NCBI RefSeq assembly: GCF_000430725.1 | Contig: NZ_KE387204.1 | Location: 1-52,261, forward strand | Source of the DNA: Azohydromonas australica DSM 1124 | GTDB taxonomy: Bacteria > Pseudomonadota > Gammaproteobacteria > Burkholderiales > Burkholderiaceae_C | Direction: 5' to 3' | DNA length: 52,261 nucleotides | Translations under genes and position numbers: made by a program | Part shown: in pieces, positions 41,904 to 49,285 of the stretch | How positions within the stretch are numbered: the first letter of the stretch is position 1 | How the letters are laid out: the number at the start of each line of letters is the position of its first letter | The notes under the pieces: model-generated | Database searches by the model: none | What the model was told of the DNA's origin: nothing | The model's input: only the letters and a program-made list of their open reading frames with translations

Positions 41904-42212
41904 TCAGGCGCGGCCTTTGCGGCTGCTGCCGCCCTCGGGGCCCATCTGGCCGCCGCGGCTCTGCTCCTGGCTGGTGGCGCGTTCCTGGCTGCCCAGGCCA
42001 CCTTGCGAATCCACGCGCCCGTCGGTGGAGCCCATGCCGCCCTGCTCGGCGCGGCTCTCGTCGGCGCTGCTGGCGCCGAGCTGCGTGCCGCTGGTCTGGC
42101 CGGCGTGCGTGCCGCCCTGCATCTGCTTGTTCGGGGCGGTCTTGTCGCCCTGGGCGCTGGAGCTGCCTTGCTGGGATTGCTGCTGGTCGGAAGACAGGGT
42201 GCGGTTGCTCAT
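41904..42212 (-). CDS. Hydrophilic Gln/Gly/Ser-rich small protein
   Basis: A 102-residue low-complexity protein with almost no hydrophobic residues: MSNRTLSSDQQQSQQGSSS at the start, then SGTQ, GGMGSTDGRVDSQGGLGSQERATSQEQSRGG and a basic end (SSRKGRA). The composition resembles hydrophilins and general-stress proteins that stay unfolded and protect during desiccation, but no signature motif is present. CAGGAG precedes the ATG. It is the first gene of a two-gene unit with the 85-aa protein. Confidence 0.65.
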   Translation of the reverse strand: MSNRTLSSDQQQSQQGSSSAQGDKTAPNKQMQGGTHAGQTSGTQLGASSADESRAEQGGMGSTDGRVDSQGGLGSQERATSQEQSRGGQMGPEGGSSRKGRA

Positions 42213-42430
42213 GTCGGTCTCCTGGCAAGGGAAAAGAGGCGTGACCTGGGTCGGCAACCGGGAGTCCCGCAGCGGCGCGAATCGTGATGTCACTGCACTG
42301 CGGTGATTACCTGGTTTGGCTGCAAGCCAGTACCGGGACAGACCTCCTGCGTTGCCGGGCACAAGCTCCTATGCCAGAACCGGCAATTGACTGCTAGAAC
42401 CTGGAAAAAGCCATCGAGAGGGGTTTTCAC

Positions 42431-43198
42431 ATGAGAGCCATGGCGGCATTGCGCCTGTTTGCGGCGCTGCAGTTCGGGATATGTATTTCCGTACTTCAAG
42501 GCTGCGCCACGGCAGAAGGCCCGTTGTTTTCGAAGCCCCAGCCGCCACTGAACGGCAAGGCAAGCATTTACCTCTACCGCACCAGCGGCCTATTCGCCTT
42601 CACCGAGGCATTCCGCGTCTTCGTTGACGGCAAGGATGTCGGCGGACTGCCCAATGCCTCTTTCCTGTCCCTGCAGTTACCGCCCGGCCTGCATGTGCTC
42701 AAGGTGGCGCCGGGTGGCTTCGGACTGAGCAGCAGCCTGGATATCGTGGTGCAGGCTGGCATCACGGCCTATTACCAATACGACTTCATCAACAGTTTGC
42801 TGGGAAATCATTTTTTTATCGGCTCTTCCATTGAGCCACGGCCAGCCGATTGGGCACTGGCGGATTTGAGAGCTTTGAAATCCGCACTGCCCCGTGAAAC
42901 GCTGGAGCTGGATTTCCCCGGGCTGTACGCACAAGTGGATGACATCAATGCCGTGCCCAGCCTGAACGAGCGCGGCCGGGACGGATACCGCCATTGGCTG
43001 CGCCAGCAGAAACCCCGGGCCTTCGTGCTGGGCCGCGATGGCGTATGGAATTCCACCTGGGGTCTCCAGCCTCCGAATCCCATCGACCCCAAGGACCCGA
43101 CCGAGCGCGCACTGCGCCACTGCGAGCAGCGCGGGCGCGGTCCGTGCAAGGTTTACGCGGTCGATGACATCGTGGTCTGGCAGCAGGAGGTGCGATAG
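42431..43198 (+). CDS. DUF2846-like lipoprotein
   Basis: A 255-residue predicted lipoprotein. The signal peptide ends at the lipobox VLQGC with Cys25. Residues ~40-115 (KASIYLYRTSGLFAFTEAFRVFVDGKDVGGLPNASFLSLQLPPGLHVLKV) fit the beta-sandwich DUF2846 pattern. The C-terminal ~80 residues include an invariant-looking Cys pair (RHCEQRGRGPCKVYAVDDIVVW) seen at the end of many Burkholderiales envelope proteins. Codon use and base composition are clearly less GC-rich than in neighbours, including an ATTTTTTTA-rich patch near 42810, which suggests acquisition or weaker selection. GAGAGGGG precedes the ATG. Confidence 0.8.
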   Translation: MRAMAALRLFAALQFGICISVLQGCATAEGPLFSKPQPPLNGKASIYLYRTSGLFAFTEAFRVFVDGKDVGGLPNASFLSLQLPPGLHVLKVAPGGFGLSSSLDIVVQAGITAYYQYDFINSLLGNHFFIGSSIEPRPADWALADLRALKSALPRETLELDFPGLYAQVDDINAVPSLNERGRDGYRHWLRQQKPRAFVLGRDGVWNSTWGLQPPNPIDPKDPTERALRHCEQRGRGPCKVYAVDDIVVWQQEVR

Positions 43199-43222
43199 GC
43201 CAGCACCGCGACACGCCTGGCC

Positions 43223-44107
43223 TCAGCCGTACAGCGACGGCTCCCCCGCCGGCCGCGTCTTGAACCGCTTGTGGACCCACAGGTACTGCGCCGGGCAGTG
43301 CCGGATCTGCTCCTCGATCCAGCGGTTCATGCGCGCGGCGTCGGCCTGCGCGTCCTCGGTGGGCCAGTCGTCCCAGGCCGGCAGGAACTTCACCTTGTAG
43401 CCCTGGCCGCCGGGCAGCATCTCCGCCACCACCGGCTGCACCACCATGTTCAGCGAGCGCGCCATCTTCGACGGCGCCAGCAGCGTGGCCGCGGGCACGT
43501 CGAAGAAGGGCACGAAGGCCGCGTCCTGGATGCCGAAGTCCATGTCGGGCAGGTTGAAGAAGGCCCAGCCGCGGCGGATGGCGCGCACCAGCGGCAGCGC
43601 GCGCTCGCTGCGCGCGAACACCTCGCCCTGGTTGAAGCGCAGCCGGCCCTTGCGGATCTCGGCGTCCCACACCGGGTTGCTCTGCGCCTGGTAGATCGAG
43701 CCCACCTTCTGCTTCTGGAACAGCTGCGTCGCCACGCCGGCCACGTCCAGCCCCACGAAGTGCGGCACCAGCCACATCACCGGGCGCTCGCTGCGCTCGG
43801 CCAGCGTCACGTCGCCTTCGACGTGGATCAGCGTCTTCAGCCGCTCCACCGGCGCGTACCAGAGCAGCCCGCGCTCCAGCAGGCTGCGGCCGAGCCAGCC
43901 GAAGTGCTCGCGCACCAGCCGCTCGCGCTCGGCCGTGTCCATGTGCGGGAAGCACAGCGCCAGGTTGCGCAGCGCGATGCGGCGGCGGCTGCCGGCCAGC
44001 GCGTGCAGCAGCTTGCCCAGGCCCTGCCCGATCGCGGCCTGCGCGCCCAGCGGAAGACGGTAGATGGCACGCAGCAGCCCGATGCCCAGCTTGGCTCCAA
44101 AGCTCAT
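43223..44107 (-). CDS. Lipid A biosynthesis (lysophospholipid) acyltransferase, LpxL/HtrB family
   Basis: A 294-residue inner-membrane acyltransferase adding a secondary acyl chain to lipid A precursors. An N-terminal hydrophobic anchor (~1-36) is followed by the catalytic H(x4)D motif His116-Asp121 (HFVGLD) and typical downstream blocks: GSIYQAQSNPVWDAEIRKGR, FFNLPDMDFGIQDAAFVPFF and the C-terminal IRHCPAQYLWVHKRFKTRP. A second family member lies 61 nt upstream on the same strand, so both may act on different acyl positions. Which one is LpxL and which LpxM cannot be read from sequence. Confidence 0.92.
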   Translation of the reverse strand: MSFGAKLGIGLLRAIYRLPLGAQAAIGQGLGKLLHALAGSRRRIALRNLALCFPHMDTAERERLVREHFGWLGRSLLERGLLWYAPVERLKTLIHVEGDVTLAERSERPVMWLVPHFVGLDVAGVATQLFQKQKVGSIYQAQSNPVWDAEIRKGRLRFNQGEVFARSERALPLVRAIRRGWAFFNLPDMDFGIQDAAFVPFFDVPAATLLAPSKMARSLNMVVQPVVAEMLPGGQGYKVKFLPAWDDWPTEDAQADAARMNRWIEEQIRHCPAQYLWVHKRFKTRPAGEPSLYG

Positions 44108-44168
44108 TGGGGCACCCTCGCGCTGCGCGGGACGGATCGCCCGCTTCGGAGCGGCCGTGCGGGGGCGC

Positions 44169-45062
44169 TCACGAGGCGGTCCTCTGGTCGGCAGCGACGG
44201 GGGCCGGGGCCGGGCGCGGCGTCTTGTAGCGGTGGTAGCCCCAGAGGTACTGGGCGGGGTTGCACATGATCAGGCGTTCCATTTCTTCATTGATGCGGCG
44301 CGCGCAGGCCTGCTGCAGCGCCTCGCTGTCGGGTTGATCGGCACCGGGCAGGGGCTGCTGAGGCGCGCTCACGTGCACGACGAAGCCGCGGCCGCGCGGC
44401 AAGCGCTCGGCCCACATCAGCAGCCAGTCGGCGCCGGTCTGGCGCACGAGCTTGGCCGCCAGCGTCATGGTGTAGGCGTCGCGGCCGAAGAACGGCGCCC
44501 AGGCGCCCATGCCCTGCGGCGGCACCTGGTCGGGCAGCAGGCCCACGTTCTCGCCGCGCTTGAGCGCGCGCAGCATCTGGCGCACGCCCGCCAGCGTGGC
44601 CGGCGCGGTGGCCATGCCCGGGCGGGCACGGGCCGTCTCCTCCAGCTCGCGCAGCGCGGCCTTGTCGGAGGGGCGGTAGAGCACCGTCAGCGGGTGCGTG
44701 GCGCCCCAGCGCTCGGCGAAGGCGCGCGCCGTGACCTCGAAGCAGCCCAGGTGCGGCGTCAGCAGCACCAGCCCCTTGCCGCGCGCCAGCGCCTGCTCGA
44801 TCAGCTCCGCCCCCTCCCAGCGGCACGCGGGCGACACCAGGCCGTCGCGCAGCCACAGCCACGGCGCCTCTGCGGCCATGCAGCCGGCCTGCGCCACCGA
44901 CGCGCGGCGCTGCGCCGGCGTCAACCCCGCCAGCGCGGCATTGGCCCGCAAGCGCTTGCGGTAGGTCGGCGACAGCCCGTAGGTGATCCACCCCAGAAAG
45001 GCCCCCAGAGCGTGCAGTCTTCGCAACGGCCAGGTTGCCATCCAGCGCAGGAGAGAGTTCAT
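44169..45062 (-). CDS. Lipid A biosynthesis acyltransferase, LpxL/HtrB family (second copy)
   Basis: A 297-residue paralogue with an N-terminal membrane anchor (LRRLHALGAFLGWITYGLSP), catalytic H(x4)E motif His104-Glu109 (HLGCFE), VGLLPDQVPPQGMGAWAPFFG and CNPAQYLWGYHRYKTP near the end. The catalytic acid is Glu here, as in most family members, against Asp in the downstream copy. ATG 45062 starts MNSLLRWMATWPL; earlier codons belong to the metK leader on the opposite strand. It diverges from metK. Confidence 0.93.
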   Translation of the reverse strand: MNSLLRWMATWPLRRLHALGAFLGWITYGLSPTYRKRLRANAALAGLTPAQRRASVAQAGCMAAEAPWLWLRDGLVSPACRWEGAELIEQALARGKGLVLLTPHLGCFEVTARAFAERWGATHPLTVLYRPSDKAALRELEETARARPGMATAPATLAGVRQMLRALKRGENVGLLPDQVPPQGMGAWAPFFGRDAYTMTLAAKLVRQTGADWLLMWAERLPRGRGFVVHVSAPQQPLPGADQPDSEALQQACARRINEEMERLIMCNPAQYLWGYHRYKTPRPAPAPVAADQRTAS

Positions 45063-45225
45063 CGTTGAATAGAATCGAAACGTCGCCGGTTTAAAGGACA
45101 ACTTGCGGGGCGACGCGGGTGTGAATCCCGCCGGGCCGTCAGGCTCGACAAATGCCGCTAAAGCGTTCGCCGATACCTCCGAAAGAGCCGGCAACGCAAG
45201 CCAGCCAACCCAGGAGTGTAAAAAA
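45063..45225 (+). promoter_or_regulatory. Structured 163-nt leader of metK
   Basis: Starting just after the divergent acyltransferase start, the leader holds a TAGAAT -10-like box (45070-45075), a 7-bp pairing CGTCGCC (45081-45087) with GGCGACG (45109-45115), and a nearby hairpin GCGGG (45115-45119) with CCCGC (45127-45131). The rest ends in CAGGAG and an A-run before GTG. SAM-responsive control would make sense for metK, but I cannot match it to SAM-I, SAM-II, SAH or cobalamin riboswitch consensus. Confidence 0.4.
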
Positions 45226-46404
45226 GTGGCGAACGACTTCCTCTTCACCTCGGAGTCCGTCTCCGAAGGCCATCCCGACAAGGTCGCGGACCAGATCTCG
45301 GACGCGATCCTCGACGCGATCTTCACGCAGGACCCGCGCAGCCGCGTCGCGGCCGAGACGCTGTGCAACACCGGCCTCGTGGTGCTCGCCGGCGAGATCA
45401 CGACCAACGCGCACGTGGACTACATCCAGGTCGCGCGCGACACGATCAAGCGCATCGGCTACGACAACACCGAGTACGGCATCGACTACAAGGGCTGCGC
45501 CGTGCTCGTGGCCTACGACAAGCAGAGCAACGACATCGCCCAGGGCGTGGACCACGCCTCTGACGACTACCTGAACATCGGCGCCGGCGACCAGGGCCTG
45601 ATGTTCGGCTACGCCTGCGACGAGACGCCCGAGCTCATGCCCGCGCCGATCTACTACGCGCACCGCCTCGTGGAGCGCCAGGCCCAGCTGCGCAAGGACG
45701 GCCGCCTGCCCTTCCTGCGCCCGGACGCCAAGAGCCAGGTCACGATGCGCTACGTGGACGGCAAGCCCCACAGCATCGACACCGTGGTGCTCTCCAGCCA
45801 GCACGCGCCCGAGATGAGCGACGGCACGAAGATGAAGCCCGAGTTCATCGAGGCCGTGGTCGAGGAGATCATCAAGCCGGTGCTGCCTAAGGAGTGGCTC
45901 AAGGAGACCAAGTACCTGGTCAACCCGACCGGCCGCTTCGTCATCGGCGGCCCGCAGGGCGACTGCGGCCTGACCGGCCGCAAGATCATCGTGGACACCT
46001 ACGGCGGCGCCTGCCCCCACGGCGGCGGCGCCTTCTCGGGCAAGGACCCGACGAAGGTGGACCGCTCGGCCGCCTACGCCGCGCGCTACGTGGCCAAGAA
46101 CATCGTCGCCGCCGGCCTGGCGCGCCAGTGCCAGATCCAGGTCGCCTACGCCATCGGCGTGGCCGAGCCGATGAACGTGACGGTCTACACCGAGGGCACC
46201 GGCCGCATCCCCGACGAGCGCATCGCCGAGATCGTGCGCGAGGTCTTCGACCTGCGCCCGAAGGGCATCATCCAGATGCTCGACCTGCTGCGCCCGATCT
46301 ACTCCAAGACCGCCGCCTACGGCCACTTCGGCCGCGACGAGCCGGAGTTCTCCTGGGAGAAGACCGACAAGGTCGCCGTGCTGCGCGACCTGGCGGGCAA
46401 GTAA
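45226..46404 (+). CDS. metK: S-adenosylmethionine synthetase
   Basis: A 392-residue enzyme making S-adenosylmethionine from methionine and ATP, a cytosolic tetramer. Conserved blocks are FTSESVSEGHPDKVADQISD (His16, Asp18, Lys19), the hexapeptide GAGDQG, the GGGAFSGKDPTKVDRS phosphate loop and DLLRPIYSKTAAYGHFGR at the end. The start is GTG 45226 with CAGGAG 9 nt upstream; it gives MANDFLFTSESVS, the usual beta-proteobacterial N-terminus. Confidence 0.97.
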   Translation: MANDFLFTSESVSEGHPDKVADQISDAILDAIFTQDPRSRVAAETLCNTGLVVLAGEITTNAHVDYIQVARDTIKRIGYDNTEYGIDYKGCAVLVAYDKQSNDIAQGVDHASDDYLNIGAGDQGLMFGYACDETPELMPAPIYYAHRLVERQAQLRKDGRLPFLRPDAKSQVTMRYVDGKPHSIDTVVLSSQHAPEMSDGTKMKPEFIEAVVEEIIKPVLPKEWLKETKYLVNPTGRFVIGGPQGDCGLTGRKIIVDTYGGACPHGGGAFSGKDPTKVDRSAAYAARYVAKNIVAAGLARQCQIQVAYAIGVAEPMNVTVYTEGTGRIPDERIAEIVREVFDLRPKGIIQMLDLLRPIYSKTAAYGHFGRDEPEFSWEKTDKVAVLRDLAGK

Positions 46405-46434
46405 GCCGGCCCCCAGGTCATCAGACTTCCCAAT

Positions 46435-46476
46435 CCCGTTCGGGCTGAGCCCTTCGACAAGCTCAGGGCGAACGGG
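46435..46476. repeat. REP-like dispersed hairpin element
   Basis: An imperfect 16-bp stem (46435-46450 with 46461-46476, two central mismatches) encloses CCTTCGACAA. The core TTCGACAAGCTCAGGGCGAA is a sequence I recognise as recurring between genes in many GC-rich beta- and gamma-proteobacterial genomes. Only one copy is in this window. Confidence 0.7.
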
Positions 46477-46520
46477 AAGGTTTCTGGTGACCCTCTGAGC
46501 GCGGTACAAGCAGCTCCTTC

Positions 46521-46567
46521 AACGCCCGGCCCGGGCTGCCACAGCGCAGCGCGGGCCGGGCGTTTCG
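46521..46567 (+). terminator. Probable terminator downstream of metK
   Basis: A 13-bp perfect stem (46521-46533 with 46552-46564) with an 18-nt loop is followed by only a short T-tract. It would end metK transcription before the Hsp70 operon. Confidence 0.6.
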
Positions 46568-46643
46568 CTTTGGGCGCACGTTCCCGGCCGGTGCCGCGGC
46601 CACGCCATCGGCGCCCGCCGCCGGGCCGCCTCCGGGACTTCCC

Positions 46644-46649
46644 TAGAAT
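46644..46649 (+). promoter_or_regulatory. -10-like box of the DUF2760-Hsp70 operon
   Basis: TAGAAT at 46644-46649, followed by CG as in the metK leader (TAGAATCG in both). It is about 100 bp before the DUF2760 start. No good -35 is present at 17 bp, so confidence is low. Confidence 0.35.
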
Positions 46650-46751
46650 CGCCCGCATTTCCCGTCGCCGCGCCCCGGCCTGAACAGCCCGCGCGCCGCG
46701 CGACCCGCCGTCCTCCGGCCCCGTTGCCGGACCACCACGGAGAACCCGCTG

Positions 46752-47375
46752 ATGCCCACCCCCAGCCAGGACCAAAAACCGTCGTTCCTGCGCCGCATAC
46801 CCATGGCCTTCGGGGCCTTCTTCAGCCTGCTGGGCAACGCCGACAAGGCCTCGCGCTACGAGCGCCTGGACGAGCCGCCCGCGCCGCCGCCCCCGGCCGC
46901 CCCGCCGCCCGCCCCCGTCGCCGCCCCGAAGCCGGCGCCCGTGCCCAAGCCTGCCCCGGCCCCCGCGCCCGTGGCGCCCGTGGTGCTGCGCGAGTCCGGC
47001 CCCGAGGCCGCGCTGCAGCTGCTGGCGCTGCTGCAGCGCGAGGCCCGCTTCATCGACTTCATGCAGGAAGACCTCGCCGGCCACGCCGATGCCGACATCG
47101 GCGCCGCCGTGCGCGTGGTGCACGCCGGCTGCCGCAAGGTGCTGCAGGAGCACTTCCGCATCGAGCCGGTGCGCACCGAATCCGAAGGCAGCCGCGTCAC
47201 GCTGCAGCCGGGCTTCGACGCCGCGAGCGTGAAGCTCACCGGCAACGTGGTGGGCCAGCCGCCCTTCACCGGCACGCTCAGCCACCGCGGCTGGCGCGCG
47301 GCCGAAGTGAAGCTGCCCAAGCTGGCCGAGAAACATGACGCGCGCGTGCTCGCGCAAGCGGAGGTGGAGCTGTGA
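46752..47375 (+). CDS. DUF2760 domain-containing protein
   Basis: A 207-residue protein. A short hydrophobic N-terminal stretch (IPMAFGAFFSLLG, ~16-28) is followed by a Pro/Ala/Lys linker (~42-76) and the DUF2760 domain (~83-207): ALQLLALLQREARFIDFMQEDLAGHADADIGAAVRVVHAGCRKVL, then a beta-rich part ending LAQAEVEL. The function is unknown, but the gene is found next to Hsp70-like genes in several proteobacteria. Here it is coupled to the following Hsp70 gene by a GTGA overlap (47372-47375), so it probably acts as a partner or substrate-handling factor of the chaperones (inference). No clear Shine-Dalgarno is visible. Confidence 0.88.
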   Translation: MPTPSQDQKPSFLRRIPMAFGAFFSLLGNADKASRYERLDEPPAPPPPAAPPPAPVAAPKPAPVPKPAPAPAPVAPVVLRESGPEAALQLLALLQREARFIDFMQEDLAGHADADIGAAVRVVHAGCRKVLQEHFRIEPVRTESEGSRVTLQPGFDAASVKLTGNVVGQPPFTGTLSHRGWRAAEVKLPKLAEKHDARVLAQAEVEL

Positions 47376-49285
47376 GCGACGAAACGAATTTCGATACCGA
47401 GGGCCAGGCCGAGGACCAGGGCACGCCGGCCGGCCCGCGCTACGCCATCGGCATCGACCTGGGCACCACGCACTGCGCGCTGTCATGGGTCGATCTGCAG
47501 ACCAGCGACGGCGAGAAGACGGTGCAGGGCTCGATGGCGATCCCGCAGCTCACCGCGCCCGGCGCGGTCGAGGAGCGCTCGCTGCTGCCCTCGTTCCTGT
47601 ACCTGCCGCACGCCGAGGAGCTGGCGCCGGGCGACATGGCGCTGCCCTGGACCGGCGAGCAGGACTTCATCGTCGGCGACCTGGCGCGCAGCCGCGGCGC
47701 CACCACGCCGATCCGCCAGGTCTCCAGCGCCAAGAGCTGGCTGGGCCACACCGGCGTGGACCGCCGCGCCGCGATCCTGCCAGCCGGCGCCCCGGCGGAA
47801 GTGACCAAGGTGTCGCCGGTGGACGCCTCCATCCGCTACCTGGAGCACCTGCGCGCCGCCTGGAACGACGCGCACCCCGAGGCGCCGCTGGACCAGCAGA
47901 GCCTGACGGTGACCATTCCCGCCTCCTTCGACCCGGCCGCGCGCGAGCTCACGGCCGAGGCCGCCAACCGCACCTTCGGCACGCACTTCACGCTGCTGGA
48001 GGAGCCCCAGGCCGCGCTCTACAGCTGGATCCAGGGCAGCGCCGGCACCTGGCGCAAGCAGGTCAAGCCGGGCGACGTGATCCTGGTGGTGGACGTGGGC
48101 GGCGGCACCAGCGACTTCAGCCTCATCGCCGTCATCGAGCGCGAGGGCAACCTGGAGCTGCACCGCGTGGCGGTGGGCGACCACATCCTGCTCGGCGGCG
48201 ACAACATGGACCTGGCGCTGGCGCACGTGGTGGCCCGCAAGCTGGCTGCCGGCGGCACCACGCTGGACCCGTGGCAGATGCGCTCGCTCACCCAGGGCTG
48301 CCGCGTCGCCAAGGAAGTGCTGCTGGCCGACCCCGAGGCGCCGGCGCAGCCCATCGTCGTGCCCAGCCGCGGCTCGCGCCTGATCGGCGGGACCATCCGC
48401 ACCGAGCTCACGCGCGAGGAAGTCACCGGCACGCTGGTGGAAGGCTTCTTCCCGCAGGTGGGCGCCGACGCCCGCCCCGTCACGCGCACCCGCGCCGGCC
48501 TGACGCAGGTCGGCCTGCCCTACGCGCAGGACGCGGCCGTCACCCGGCACCTGGCGGCCTTCCTGGCGCGCCAGGCCGGCGCCACGGCCGAGCTGCAAGG
48601 CTTCGACCACGCCGCGGCCGAGGGCGCGACCTTCCTGCACCCGACCGCGCTGCTGTTCAACGGCGGCGTCTTCAAGTCGCCGGTGCTGGCCGAGCGGGTG
48701 CTGGCGGTGCTCAACGGCTGGCTGGAGGCCGAGGGCGCGCCGGCGGCGCGGCTGCTCGAAGGCGCGGACCTGGACCGCGCCGTGGCCCAGGGCGCGGCCT
48801 ACTACGGCTACGTGCGGCGCGGGCGCGGCGTGCGCATCCGCGGCGGCACGGCGCAGGCCTACTACGTGGCCATCGAGTCCGCCATGCCGGCCGTCCCGGG
48901 CATGGAGCCGCCCATCTCGCTGCTGTGCCTGGCGCCCTTCGGCATGGAAGAAGGCACGGAGGCCGAGGTGCCGGAGATGGAGTTCGGCCTGGTGGTGGGC
49001 GAGCCGGTGCACTTCCGCTTCTTCGGCTCCAGCGTGCGGCGCCAGGACCAGGTCGGCACGCTGCTGGACTTCTGGTCGGACGAGGAGATCCACGAGCTGG
49101 AGGAGATCCAGGCCACGCTGCCGGCCGAGGGCCGCAGCCCTGGCGAGGTGGTGCCCGTGAGCCTGCAGGCGCGCGTGACCGAGACCGGCACGCTGGAGGT
49201 GATCGCCGTGCCGCGTGACGGCAGCGCCCGCTGGAAGGTGGAGTTCGACGTGCGCGGCAGCGAAGGAGCCGCCGCGGCGGCATGA
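47372..49285 (+). CDS. Hsp70 family protein (DnaK-like, first of pair)
   Basis: A 637-residue actin-fold ATPase. Phosphate-1 motif IGIDLGTTHCALSW is near 27-40, phosphate-2 DVGGGTSDFSL at 241-251, and the adenosine-site LLFNGGVFKSP around Asn430. Only ~160 residues follow (from ~480), a beta-rich segment with APFGMEEG and VTETGTLEVIAV that echoes the DnaK substrate-binding beta-domain; the DnaK helical lid is absent. It is not canonical DnaK, as no grpE or dnaJ is adjacent. GTG start overlaps DUF2760; the stop overlaps the next Hsp70 gene (ATGA, 49282-49285). Confidence 0.92.
   Translation: MSDETNFDTEGQAEDQGTPAGPRYAIGIDLGTTHCALSWVDLQTSDGEKTVQGSMAIPQLTAPGAVEERSLLPSFLYLPHAEELAPGDMALPWTGEQDFIVGDLARSRGATTPIRQVSSAKSWLGHTGVDRRAAILPAGAPAEVTKVSPVDASIRYLEHLRAAWNDAHPEAPLDQQSLTVTIPASFDPAARELTAEAANRTFGTHFTLLEEPQAALYSWIQGSAGTWRKQVKPGDVILVVDVGGGTSDFSLIAVIEREGNLELHRVAVGDHILLGGDNMDLALAHVVARKLAAGGTTLDPWQMRSLTQGCRVAKEVLLADPEAPAQPIVVPSRGSRLIGGTIRTELTREEVTGTLVEGFFPQVGADARPVTRTRAGLTQVGLPYAQDAAVTRHLAAFLARQAGATAELQGFDHAAAEGATFLHPTALLFNGGVFKSPVLAERVLAVLNGWLEAEGAPAARLLEGADLDRAVAQGAAYYGYVRRGRGVRIRGGTAQAYYVAIESAMPAVPGMEPPISLLCLAPFGMEEGTEAEVPEMEFGLVVGEPVHFRFFGSSVRRQDQVGTLLDFWSDEEIHELEEIQATLPAEGRSPGEVVPVSLQARVTETGTLEVIAVPRDGSARWKVEFDVRGSEGAAAAA

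Larger units (their letters stand above)
46405..46751. other. 347-bp intergenic region between metK and DUF2760
   Basis: No gene is visible here. It holds a REP-like hairpin (46435-46476), a terminator-type stem (46521-46567) and a TAGAAT box (46644-46649). The rest is C/G-rich without recognisable structure. Confidence 0.7.

Noticed and set aside
45105..45150. Similarity of the metK leader to cobalamin (GTGTGAATCCCGC) or SAH (CAGGCTCG) riboswitches
   Set aside because: Only short pieces match. The partner strands and the conserved core of either class are missing.
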